Assembly: GCF_030247185.1 (NCBI RefSeq)
Contig: NC_080571.1
Coordinates: 10,546,631-10,610,630, forward strand
From: Malaya genurostris
Taxonomy: Eukaryota; Arthropoda; Insecta; Diptera; Culicidae
Direction: 5' to 3'
DNA length: 64,000 nt
The translations under genes and the position numbers were made by a program. The notes below the pieces were generated by a model. The model was not told the DNA's origin. It made no database searches and was given only the letters and a program-made list of their open reading frames with translations. Numbering within the stretch: position 1 is the stretch's first letter; every line of letters starts with the position of its first letter. Below, piece after piece: positions 23,626 to 34,012 of the stretch.

Positions 23626-24239
23626 TTTTAAGGAATAACGTCAAACCGGAAGTCGCCATCTTGGATTTCCGAACCACTTCAAACATCGATTTCCGTCATC
23701 TATTCATCAATCCCGTTCCGAAAATACTTATACAGTAGTAACTTCCATGGAGCCGGAAATTGTTTTCATTGAATGCAAAAACCACTTTTTACGAAGTAGG
23801 TTCGTAAAAAAAGTTTACGTTATTTGGGATTTGGTTCGTAAAAAGAGTTACGTTGAAAGAGGTAACGTAGAAAAGTGTTCGTAAACGGAGGTTTGGGTGT
23901 ACAGTTAGGAAATAAGAAACAGAACAACCAAAGTACTGTAACAAAGATGAAAAATTTTATTATAGAATCACTTGAAATGTAAATCATACAGAGATGAAAA
24001 AAGGAAGGTAAACAAATATTAATGACTAATTTAATTAAATGACTACCATTTGTTTTTATCGAATAGCCACGCATTGACTTTGCACCATTTCAATTCCTAC
24101 GAAGAGGTCGAAATTAAATGTCTGATTGGCGACGTATCCACAAATTGCCAGTAAGATGGTCACTATTTCGACTATTTTTTTTAATTTTCTCATTCAAAAT
24201 AAGTTTCATTTTAACAAAAACACGCTCACTTCGGATCAG

Positions 24240-24752
24240 GGTCGTTTCGCCGAAAGCCATTTCGCCGAAAGCCGTTTCGCCGAAAGCCATTTTGCCGAAA
24301 GGGTTATTTCGCCGATTGACATTTCGCCGAATGGGCCATTTCTCTGAATGCCATTTCGCCGAAAGCCATTTCGCCGAAAGGGTCATTTCACCGAATTATG
24401 AAATCGTCTTAAAATCGTAATTAGAATTGATTTAAAATAAAGACAAATGAAAGATGGTAGCGTTAACGCCCGTTCTGTTGACCTACAATTGTACTTCTTG
24501 AATAAGGATTGATTCATGAACCTCAGAACGGAGTTCCCAAGAAAACTTGTTGACTATTAGCTACTAAGCATCAAAGCAATTGCATATGTGTATCTACCAG
24601 GCAAATGTATGTGGTATTTTCCGTTTATTAAGTGAAAATGAAAAAATATCTAATGCGGCTTCGGTTATGTGGTTGCGCCACATCAGTTATGTAGGAGAAA
24701 TGACTCTTTCGGCGAAATGACCTATTCTGCGAAACGACTTTCGGCGAAATCC
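24240..24752. repeat. TTTCGCCGAA tandem array with inverted partner
   Basis: About ten units of (C)ATTTCGCCGAA(AG/TG) with a 15-17 bp step occupy 24240-24400. Three units in the opposite orientation (TTTCGGCGAAA) lie at 24706-24752. The arrangement suggests a 0.5-kb element with subrepeat-built inverted ends. Each unit contains a near-palindrome TTTCG-CCGAAA. Confidence 0.65.
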
Positions 24753-24934
24753 CGCTCGCTTCATACTTGGTATATAAATAATTTTTAGATACATAGAAGA
24801 GCTTCGGTTTCATGATTTTTAAAAATGTGGAAAAGTTCACTATTTGAGTTTTTCTAAAATAATAACCAATCCACCATGCGCCTCCGAGCCTCGGTAAGTT
24901 TAAGCGAATTCCATACCTATTGTTGCCATTGTCT

Positions 24935-25260
24935 ATAGAAAGGTGTTAGAATTGCTGGAAAAACCGACTTTCGAACGGAGCCTCGTAGACCCATAGTATT
25001 ATATACCATTCGACTCAGTTCGACGAGATCGGAAAATGTCTGTGTGTGTGTGTGCACTTTTCGAAGAAATTTTCACCGCTCAATTTTCTCTCAGAGATGG
25101 CTGAACCGATTTTAACAAACTATGGTTCGTTTGAAAGCTATTATCAGGCCATTGATCAAGTTCGAAGTTCAAATGGCTGTGACTTCTGGTTCCGGAGATA
25201 TGATGGTATAAGTGACGTAACCGACAAAACACGGTGATTTTTACCGCTCTTATATATAAG
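24935..25260 (-). repeat. Abundant repeat family, inverse orientation
   Basis: On the plus strand it begins CTATAGAAAGGTGTTAGAATT and passes ACCATTCGACTCAGTTCGAC, a TG microsatellite, and AGAGATGGCTGAACCGATTT. It ends near GATTTTTACCGCTCTTATAT. Confidence 0.75.
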
Positions 25261-25407
25261 AATGCCAATATTTTGGGATCACCTCTAATTTCGTAAAGCG
25301 CTTACGCTCAAAAGTTTAAGCACCTCGAAAAAAAGTCCTCATGCAAAATTTGAGCTAAATAGGACATGGATAAGGGGTGCTGCCCAGCGGTTAAAGTTAA
25401 AGAAGTA

Positions 25408-25655
25408 CATGGAATTTCCAAAACCGAAATTTTTTTTATGCCAAAAATCTTAAAATTGCATGAAACGTCGAGATTTAGTTTTATCTCAAAAAAAAATTTT
25501 TTCGTTTGAATAATCGACTTTCTGAAACTTTTGTCCCAGAAAGTCGGTTTTTTAAATAAATTTTTTTCGAGATGACACTAAATCTCGACGTTTCATGCAA
25601 TTCTAAGACTTTTGGCATCAACATTTTTTTCGATTTCGGGAATTTCATGTTCATA
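25408..25655. repeat. Near-perfect hairpin, arms about 120 bp
   Basis: The left arm (ACATGGAATTTCC...ATGCCAAAAATCTTAAAATT...CGACTTTCTG) is the inverse of the right arm (CAGAAAGTCGG...AATTCTAAGACTTTTGGCAT...GGGAATTTCATGT) with a loop of only a few bases. No ORF is present. It is either a foldback MITE or an inverted duplication that would give a long hairpin RNA if transcribed. Confidence 0.85.
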
Positions 25656-25858
25656 GCAAAAATCATAGCAACAAAAATAAACAAAAACAAACTGTTTTGT
25701 TTCATTATATCAAATTTTCGATTCGACTACGGTGATTTGTTATATTTTATCTAGATAAAATACTAGTCTAAATAGTCCAATTAGACGTGCAAAACGGGCA
25801 AAATTATATTGCAAATTGCAATGCCGAAAATATTGTAAAACCACTATTAATTTGCAAG

Positions 25859-26273
25859 CAGTGATGTCCGAGTTCAGCACACGAGCTGCTCTATACCTGC
25901 AGCGTGTGCCTATTAAACTCGTGTGCTGTGCTTTTCAAACCAGACTCATGAGCGTGTGCTATTTGTGTAGTCCACCTACTGACAAGAGACAATACAAGAG
26001 CGGACACTGTGTGCTTAAACATTATATTATATGTATTAATAATACGGAATAAAACGGACACTCAACTCAGCTCGTGAGCTAGCACATGAGTCAGCTCACG
26101 AGCTAGCTCCCCATTCCAGCTCATGAGCCAGCAGATGAGCCTTCGAAGCTACGACTCTCGATCTACTAGCAACACGGCACACGAGCGTGTGCTTCAGACT
26201 TCGTGTGCGTATTTTTGAAAAGGTACAGCACACGGACTGTATGAGAGCTGGCTCGTGTGCTGGGCCATCAATG
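25859..26273. mobile_element. hAT-type MITE, 415 bp, with 8-bp target duplication
   Basis: TTTGCAAG flanks both sides (25851-25858 and 26274-26281). The element begins CAGTGATGTCC and ends GGCCATCAATG, an imperfect inverted pair, and the inversion extends inward about 40 bp (AGCACACGAGC near both ends). An 8-bp duplication and CA-G-TG termini are standard for the hAT superfamily. The interior is packed with palindromic words such as AGCTCGTGAGCT and CAGCACACGAG. No transposase is encoded. Confidence 0.85.
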
Positions 26274-26384
26274 TTTGCAAGGGCAAGTAAGTTTATACTT
26301 TTCTATGTTTCTAAAGACGAATCAAATGCATTTATCGTTCTCAGTCCATAAAACGATTTACCCTCTGTTAAATAAATACAGCAG

Positions 26385-27595
26385 AATAAAAAGTACAGAT
26401 GTGTAATGTCAGAGACATAACCGTATGGCGTGAATACGAGTAAAACTGACACTCTTTCTTTATACTTCCGAATATCAATTAGTTGATCGATTGTGTGAAT
26501 TATGCAAGCTTTCCCATTTTACACTACTAGAATTTGAAACGATACACCCAAACTACAGTACAGATTAGTTACATCAAACATTCTGACACACAAATGTTAC
26601 AAAATAACCAGTATAGTTCTTTATGATAAAATATTGGTTTATGGTTTTATGAAGGCGTGCGTGAAAGGCCAAATTGTATAATTTTCTAAGATATTAAGCA
26701 CGGATTGGATATAAACGATTTAGCACTGTGAAAATTGCAAAAAAAATGATCATATTATCTTAGATTTGCACTGCACTGTTAATTTTAATTTTCGATTTAC
26801 AAAGCAATCTTTATAGTTCTTTAGGTAACATTCAAATCCATTACAAAGGCTGATTTTGCATAATGTTCCACATTGTTGTCCATTTCTCGTTGTATTTTGC
26901 TCCAATGCAAACGACCATCAACAGGATGATGTAATCGATCTTCTTCGAAGAGACACTGGCACTGCGACCTGAGCGTTTGAGGTTTTGTACAACGCTAAAG
27001 GTCTGCTTTCATTACTAGTAACTGCTGCTCTCGATGATCGAAGTCCACATGAAATCACGACCTGAGCGTTTGAGGCTTTATACCACGCAAAAGGTCTGCT
27101 TTCATTGACGACTGCTCCACCGGATGACTGAAGTCCAAATGAGAGTTACGACCTGAGCGTTTGAGGTTTTTAATCACGCAGAAGGTGCACTCTCCAAAGC
27201 GGCTGATCCCACGACGTCTGCTTCCGTCCAACGCTCAAGAAGAAATGATCGATTTTTGACCACGGTTCCCCTTTTATACGCAGTCAGTTGAAGATATGTG
27301 CCTGACTACCTCAAACTCGTCGTCCTTGCGCGAAAAAGCCAAGCAAAAGTAAAGAATTTTCCGCTTTGTTTTTAAAATTTTGAGAAAACTTAATTTTTGA
27401 GTTGTTTGTGGTTATCTCACACTGTTCAAAATATTATCCTTAATTCCTGATCAAATTTTTGATGAAATGGTGAAAGAATTATGTTGCTACCATTAATACA
27501 AGTCGAGATAATCACGATTAAGTTCTGCCCATTCTTCCATATGGCTAATTTTGAAAAGGCACCCCATAGTAAAGTAAGTCGTATTCACGACAAAA
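26385..27595 (-). mobile_element. 1.2-kb unclassified element, copy 2 of the inverted pair
   Basis: This is the inverted counterpart of 16890-18130. It includes the TATA box and the three stem-loop cores in the same order. Terminal inverted words GCGTGAATACGA (26428-26439) and TCGTATTCACGAC (27579-27591) are clearer here. Differences between copies are scattered substitutions and small indels, so the duplication is not recent. Confidence 0.55.
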
Positions 27596-28670
27596 ACTCC
27601 ACAAAAGCATTCCGAAAGTCGTTAAGGTACGACGAAGATCTGCTGTTTATTGAATAACTGAACTAAAGGGTCACCTTCAGTAGGGCATGCAACTGTTTTG
27701 ATCAGCGTAAGACTCGACTCAGGCCCTACGATTGTAACAAAACGCAGAGAACAGAGAGATCAGATGATCACGAAAACCTTCGAAGAGGTTTTGAAATCAA
27801 TGCAGAAAATCGATACTAGACCGGATTGCGAGCCGCCGTTGATTCAAGTTATGTGATTGTAACTGATAAAGGAACTTAGCATGAGTACCCTTATGTTGAG
27901 TAGATAATGAAATTATAGCTTTGAGCTTTAAAATATAGTTTCAATGTTATATTGCTGTATACTGTTAATTGAACTTCAAATTATTATTATTTTATTCGAG
28001 ATAATTCTGAACGACGTGAAACCGGTCACGTAGTTTTCAATGTTATTCCAATTGCAATGGTTTGTTTTATAGGTTACCTTTTATTCATATTCTATTCATT
28101 ATTCCAGTTGCTATTTATGTTGAAATCAGGTCCAAGATCAAGAATTTTGGACTCTTAAGTTTTTTTTACCAAATTAATGATTAATACAAACCAAAACTTC
28201 GAGTAGTTTTGTGAACTTTTATTTCCATGAGAGTCCTAGCATATTAGCTCTTGTGTTCTAAATCTAGATTTTCCATCGGAAGTCGGGCAAAAACAGTGTG
28301 GATGATTAATTTTGGTGGGCTCGAATGTTATTCAAGAAAGAGATCGGTTTGCTGGTACTCGACTTTGAAGATCTCTTCAGCATTTTATTCATTTTTTACA
28401 TCAAGATTTCACCACGATTTAGCACCTTTTTTGGTAGCAGTCCAGTCAAAATATAGTGGCAGCTTCATTCGCAATATACTGCTCTTGATTAGCAACAAGT
28501 CGTTATATTGCAGTCAGAGTCCCTGCACGAGCACTACTAGTGTTTTGCTTACTATTGCAATTGATGTACCACTTCAATCATTCAATTATGTTAGGTCAAT
28601 ATAATTTTGCTCTGTACATGACACCAGGACTCATTTCTACTAGATTATTAAATTATAGAAGCCGTAACTA
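27596..28670. other. No gene recognised
   Basis: Short frames only. I cannot assign the segment to a known family. Confidence 0.4.
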
Positions 28671-28814
28671 AGGTTACTTACTTACTTATGTTACTTACTT
28701 AAGGCTCCTGCGCACCCCGAGTGGTGCAAAGGGCCGACTTGAAAGATCTCCATCCTGGGCGATTGCCCGCCATCGCCTTAACCTGTTGCCAGGTTAGATT
28801 TCGGTCGACTTCTT

Positions 28815-30387
28815 TTATTTCTTTATAGAGGCTACGCCGCCATGAGCCTCTGGGTCTGCCTCTGCTGCGATGTCCTTCCAGTCTAATGCTTGTCTGCAGA
28901 TTTCGTTTCCACTCCTACGTAAGTTGTGGCCGACCCAGCTCCACTTTCGTTCCCGAATTTCAGTTGCTATCGGCTTCTGGTGGCACCGGCGATGGAGCTC
29001 GGTGTTTGAGATCCAGTTGTGGGGCCACCAGGCTCGAATCATGTTCCGCAGGCACCTATTGATGAACACCTGCAGCCGTTGAGTGTTCTCCACTGATACA
29101 CACCATGTTTCACTAGCGTATAGCAGCACAGATTCTACATTAGAGTTAAATATTCGGATTTTTGTGCGTTCACTTATCTGCCTGTTTTTCGAGATGTTTC
29201 TGAAACCTTGCCTTCTTGATCCTTGCACCTATGTCAATCTTGGTACCGCCGTCTGACGCCATTTGGCTGCCAAGATATTGGAAGCTTTCAACATTCTCCA
29301 CTGATTGCCCTGCTACTTTAAAGGCGGAAGGGGTCACCGTGTTCACATTCAACGATTTGGTTTTGTTGACATTGATTGCTAAGCCTGCCGATGAGGAGCG
29401 TTCGGAAAGGTCGTCAAACTTACTCTGCATGTCAGAGCGCCGTTGAGCTAGGAGTGCAACGTCATCAGCCAATTCGAGGTCATTCAGGTGCTCCATAGTT
29501 ATGGGATGCCATAGCAGCCCACAGTTTGGTTCACGGTCAATCGCACCTACCAGGATCTCGTCGAATACGATGAGGAACAGTAGCGGTGATAGAATACATC
29601 CTTGCCTGACGCCAGCTACGACCCGGATGGGTTCAGACAAGACCCCGTTGTGCAGAACTCTACATGAGAAGGCCTCGTACTGCGCTTCGATGAGAGCGAT
29701 GATTTTCTCAGGTACTCCCTTGCGTCTCAGGGCGTCCCACATATTTTCGTGATTGAGACGGTCGAAAGCTTTTTCGTAGTCAATGAAAACCCAATAAAGG
29801 GACTCTTGGAATTCATTGACTTGCTCCAGAATGATACGGAGCATGACAATATGGTCCGCACAGGACCTTCCGGCACGGAAACCAACCTGCTGTCGTCGGA
29901 GAGTCGCATCGATCTTCTCCTGGATCCGGGATAGGATCACTTTGCATAGAACTTTTAGAACGGTACACATCAACATAATGCCTCGCCAATTATCGCAGAT
30001 AGTCAGGTCGCCCTTTTTGGGCACCTTTACTAAGATACCCTGCATCCAGTCGACCGGAAAAGTTGCGGTGTCCCAGATATTACGAAATAAATTGTGCAAC
30101 AGTTGAGCGGATGTCATGGGGTCTGCTTTGAGCATCTCAGCTGATATGCGATCGACCCCTGGGGCTTTGTTCGATTTCATGCTTTGAATGGCCGTTTCTA
30201 TCTCCAGCAATGACGGAGCCTCGGTATTCACGCGTGTGATACGCCTGACCCTAGGCGGGTCATGCCGAGGTGATGGTGGCCTGGCTGGCACTTGGAAAAG
30301 TTGTTCGAAGTGCTCGAACCAGCGTTTAAGTTGATCAGTTGGGTCGTTAGCAGTTGACCAATCGCGTCTTTCAAGGCATTGTCGCAT
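28815..30387 (-). pseudogene. RTE-type reverse transcriptase and C-terminal domain
   Basis: The main frame (29170-30387, 405 codons) carries the RT blocks in order: MKSNKAPGVDRISAEML, LVKVPKKGDL, DNWRGIMLM, VFIDYEKAFD, GVRQGCILSP and the catalytic block ELADDVALLA, then KTKSLNV and FQYLGS. A shift near 29200 passes to a second frame (28815-29228) with KIRIFNSNVESVLLYASETW and RKWSWVGHNLRR, the usual C-terminal module of this group. The catalytic box is LADD where FADD is usual. The enzyme would copy element RNA at a nicked target. Confidence 0.88.
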
Positions 30388-30718
30388 TCATCTTCGCCCC
30401 ACTTAGGCATCGTGAGATATCGTAGAGGAGACGAATGTCCCTGGTTGCAGCGGCCTTCTCTCCTTCATCGGCGAGGGAGTCCGCCCACGCTCGCTTGTCC
30501 CGTCTACATGAGCGTTTTACTTCCTTCTCCAGAGCCGAGTATCGTTGACGGGCCGAATATAAGGCTACCCGGGTTTTGGATCGCTGTATTGCGGCTTTGG
30601 CTCCTCTTCGCTCCTCTATTTTCGTCCAGGTCTCATCAGTGATCCATTGCTTTCTCTGGGTGCGCAGTTCACCCAGATTATTCTAGCTGTTGACGATGAA
30701 AGCATTCTTGATGGCAGT

Positions 30719-31632
30719 TCATTGGTCTTCCACGCTGCCACCTTCCGGAATGTCTGCAGCACGAGTCTGCAGCACCACAGTGAAGGACCTTTTCACTGTG
30801 GTATCATCCAGTCGGCGTGTGTTAAACCGCCGTCCAACTCTCTCCTCTTGTCGACGAATACGCGCAACACGCAGGCGTATTTCGCCGATGATGAGGTGGT
30901 GGTCAGACGCGATATCGGCACTAAGTTTATTCCGCACATCAAGAATGCTCCGTTTCCACTTTCGGCTGATGCAGATGTGGTCAATTTGATTTTCGGTAAA
31001 GCCGTCACGGGAAACCCAAGTGACCTTGTGAACCGGTCGATGGGGGAAGAGTGATCCCCCGATCACCTTGTCGTTATTGCCACAGAATTCTGCAAACAGC
31101 TCTCCGTTTTCGCTCATTCCTCCGAGACCATGGCGCCCCATAATGCGCTCATAGTTCGAGTTATCGGTACGATCTTCGCGTTGAAGTTGCCCATACAGAT
31201 CATGATGTCGCCCTTCGGAATTCTATCTACGGTGGCATTGAGTTGACTGTAGAAGTTCTCTTTGTCTTGCAGGTCGGCAGCATCGGTTGGCGCGTAAGTT
31301 TGGATTATAGTGAGGTTTCGAACCCTTGTTCTGAACCTGGCAACGATTATCCTTTCACTTATAGGCTCCCACTTCATAAGCGCAGAGTGTGCCTGGGCGC
31401 TCAGTAGGAAGCCAACTCCACGGTGCCGGGGAGCGTGTTCACCTCGTAGGCCAGAGTATAGCAGAATTTGTCCCGATGATATTCTGTGTTCTCCAAAGTT
31501 CGGCCAACGGACTTCACTGAGTCCTAGGATCTCAAGTTTCATTCGACGCGCCTCGTTGGCAAGTTGTGCCAGTTTACCCTGCTGGGCTAGGGTTAAAACG
31601 TTCCATGTTCCTATTCGTGTCCGTTGTTTCAT
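30719..31632 (-). pseudogene. RTE-type apurinic endonuclease domain, frameshifted
   Basis: The frame from ATG 31632 begins TRIGTWNVLTLAQQGKLAQL and has LGLSEVRWPNFGEHR and IQTYAPTDAA. It reaches GNFNAKI, where the conserved GDFN catalytic Asp is Asn. A frameshift near 31170 moves to a second frame with MGRHGLGGMSENGELF, NQIDHICISRKW and SADIASDHHLI, completing the domain with its SDH motif. The linker to the RT (about 30390-30720) is broken. Both the shift and the Asp-to-Asn change argue against activity. Confidence 0.85.
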
Positions 31633-32434
31633 GCTGAATGTCGTTGCCGTTAAATCAGTCCGTAATCTTTCATTATCGGTTTCTCGAACAAAGTTTAAGT
31701 TTCGGGAACAGTAGGTTGTTGGCCCAAGGTTCCCTATCCTCCGGGACGGGGCTGCCGTCTTAGGTATAGCTTCCGGGGAAAAGAATTTTTTATTCAGCCG
31801 CTGGATGCCAGGACAGACGCTGTTTGAGCCGCACCTCCTTGATGAACAGACACTCGGTCAGTGGCGTCAGATTTGTTTAGAGTCCCACGCCACATCAGGA
31901 CTGGGCTAATGCGCTTCGAACGGCACACGGTCGCATTCTTAAGGCCTGCTTGCTAACACATGCAGCTTTTTATAAAGGTTTAACAGAGCCCACTGCCAAA
32001 CCCCACCACATCCTAGGCAGGCCCCATAGGTCGCATCTCCTCACTCTAGCTGATGTCAGAAGGACAACAGTGCCCAGGCTACACTACCAGTTAGGTACGA
32101 AACCCTTAACTGGCGGTCAATTGTCATCGAAAGACCCGTGGAAGCGTGAGAATTGGAACTTGTGAGGACCAGAGCTATGTTGGACGCCCCTTCCCAGATG
32201 TCAACTCACCATTGCGTAGCCCGGTACGGTAACTGTTATTCGAAAAACAACAGCTCATCGGTCTGGGTTACCAATCTAAAATATTTTTGAGAAGACTTCA
32301 TTTTGACGTTTTTACGATACTGAGGGGTAGTTAAATTTGCGGAACAGTTTTGCAAAGCGAGTGGCAGGTCGTGTCGTCGCTCTAGTAATACCAATACCAA
32401 TAATGTTCTGAGGATTTAATATCGAAATAATTAT

Positions 32435-33990
32435 TAGCATTAGCATTAGCATTAGAGACCGCCCGTGTGTTGCTACTCCGTTATTGATCTGGACCAATTG
32501 AGATTGCAAAATGATTTTTTGAAGCAACATGTTTGGGAATAACACATTGTTTCACACTGTGCAAACTATATTGATGCATGCATGCTGATCAATACCGACG
32601 CCGGCCACGTCCGAATGCAGATCTACTTGGGAGGGGAAGGATTGTTAGTTCGATGCATGTTGCTACTAGGAACCGAGGAATCCTCTGCATTCCCACATGC
32701 ATCACAGGAGAGGATACTTTGTTAGTAAATGTTTTAATAATGTTATCATGTGTTTATTGCTCTGGGTAGCCGGCTACCAAGAATGTTTTAAAGTGTTATC
32801 ATTTTAAGTGTTACTTTGTGCTGGCAATATAATGCACGAAACAGTCAATCTCCAAAATTGACAAAACTCCGGACAGACGGCTGTCGAGTATGCAGTCACT
32901 CATTTATACATCTACCTTTCGCGATTTTTTTAGAAATAAGTGTAACATGTAGACATCGCACATTTAGACGAGCGCCCATTCCAAACGCGATCCTGTACCA
33001 CGTCGAGTCTGCTTTCCCAAACGAATATTTCAAACGCTAAATATTACCTATTGTTCGAACATAATTCACGTGCTTTATGTTAGGTTATGAATCCCTAGGA
33101 CAGAGCCTGAAAACTGGCCTGTCCAGAAAGAAATGCATCTTCCTACTTTTTACCTGTGATGAATTTGAAGAATCGGCCAATGTTTCAGGAATGAAAGGGA
33201 GGATTAAAATATTCAACGCAATTTGAATTACAACTCATATGAAAGATTCAATCTGTAGAACTTGTTTTATGAATTTTTGATTTTTTAAATTTTCTAACTG
33301 TTTCGGTAGACTTTGTATCTTTTACCGAAAAATTATCTTCTTGCTTGCCGACGTCAGTAAATTCGCTAAAAACGCGAACCGTAGAATAACAAAGCTAAAA
33401 ATAAAAACGGAGAGTAACAAAGAAGATTAGAAAATACCAAATGAGGTGATGGGGGCATATCCGACAACGCATTAGTTCTCATCCCCTTCGAGTATCAACA
33501 CGTTTGCGTCCATCACGACTACGTGCTTGTTGTCCGGAATATGCATGATTGGACAACACACGGCAGAATAAATGTCGTTTTAATCTAAGCTATAACAAGT
33601 GGAAAATATTAGCTACAAATAAAAAATAATTCCACAAAAAAAAACTACTGGAAATAGCACAAAGACAAATTGATATTACTGGCAGCGCTGTTTGAGAGAG
33701 ATCTGGCATGACAGCCCTTTAGGGATACATTTCGTAGCCCTTTAGAAATATATCACTAGAAAAAATACTCCCTTGTATGGCGGCAGTCATTCCTGTGTGG
33801 TAAAATATATCCTTCCAACCACGCCAGTCGCACCCTCAACTTTATTCAGCACGACTTCACCATCACTGAAAATCAACAATTAAACTACTTATTTCACTAA
33901 AACTTTCCAAAATCACTGAAAAAAACACTTTTTATTAGAGCAACACAGAAGCACTGTGTTTTCTTCTCCAGTGATGCCAGTTCCCTCTGC
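32435..33990 (-). mobile_element. Retroposed insertion, 1556 bp, with 22-bp target duplication
   Basis: An identical 22-bp sequence starting GATTTAATATCG occurs at 32413-32434 and 33991-34012. Between them the minus strand begins CGCAGAGGGAACTGGCATCA and ends in about three copies of the hexamer TAATGC (plus strand TAGCATTAGCATTAGCAT). Long target duplications and a short tandem 3' tail mark target-primed reverse transcription. No ORF of note is present, so it is an internally deleted LINE or a LINE-dependent non-autonomous element. Confidence 0.85.
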
Positions 33991-34012
33991 GATTTAATAT
34001 CGAAATAATTAT

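Larger units (their letters stand above)
28674..32240 (-). mobile_element. RTE-like non-LTR retrotransposon, decayed
   Basis: On the minus strand a GC-rich leader (about 32240-31640) precedes an endonuclease and reverse transcriptase gene. The element ends in a short tandem GTAA repeat (TTACTTACTTACTTA on the plus strand, 28674-28701), the kind of microsatellite tail typical of RTE elements. The endonuclease resembles the RTE group often named after craniofacial development protein 2 in databases. No target duplication could be found, so the 5' limit is approximate. Several frame breaks make it inactive. Confidence 0.8.

Noticed and set aside
29216..31714. Plus-strand open frames opposite the RTE element
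   Set aside because: They are antisense shadows of the RT and endonuclease frames, whose minus-strand motifs are decisive.
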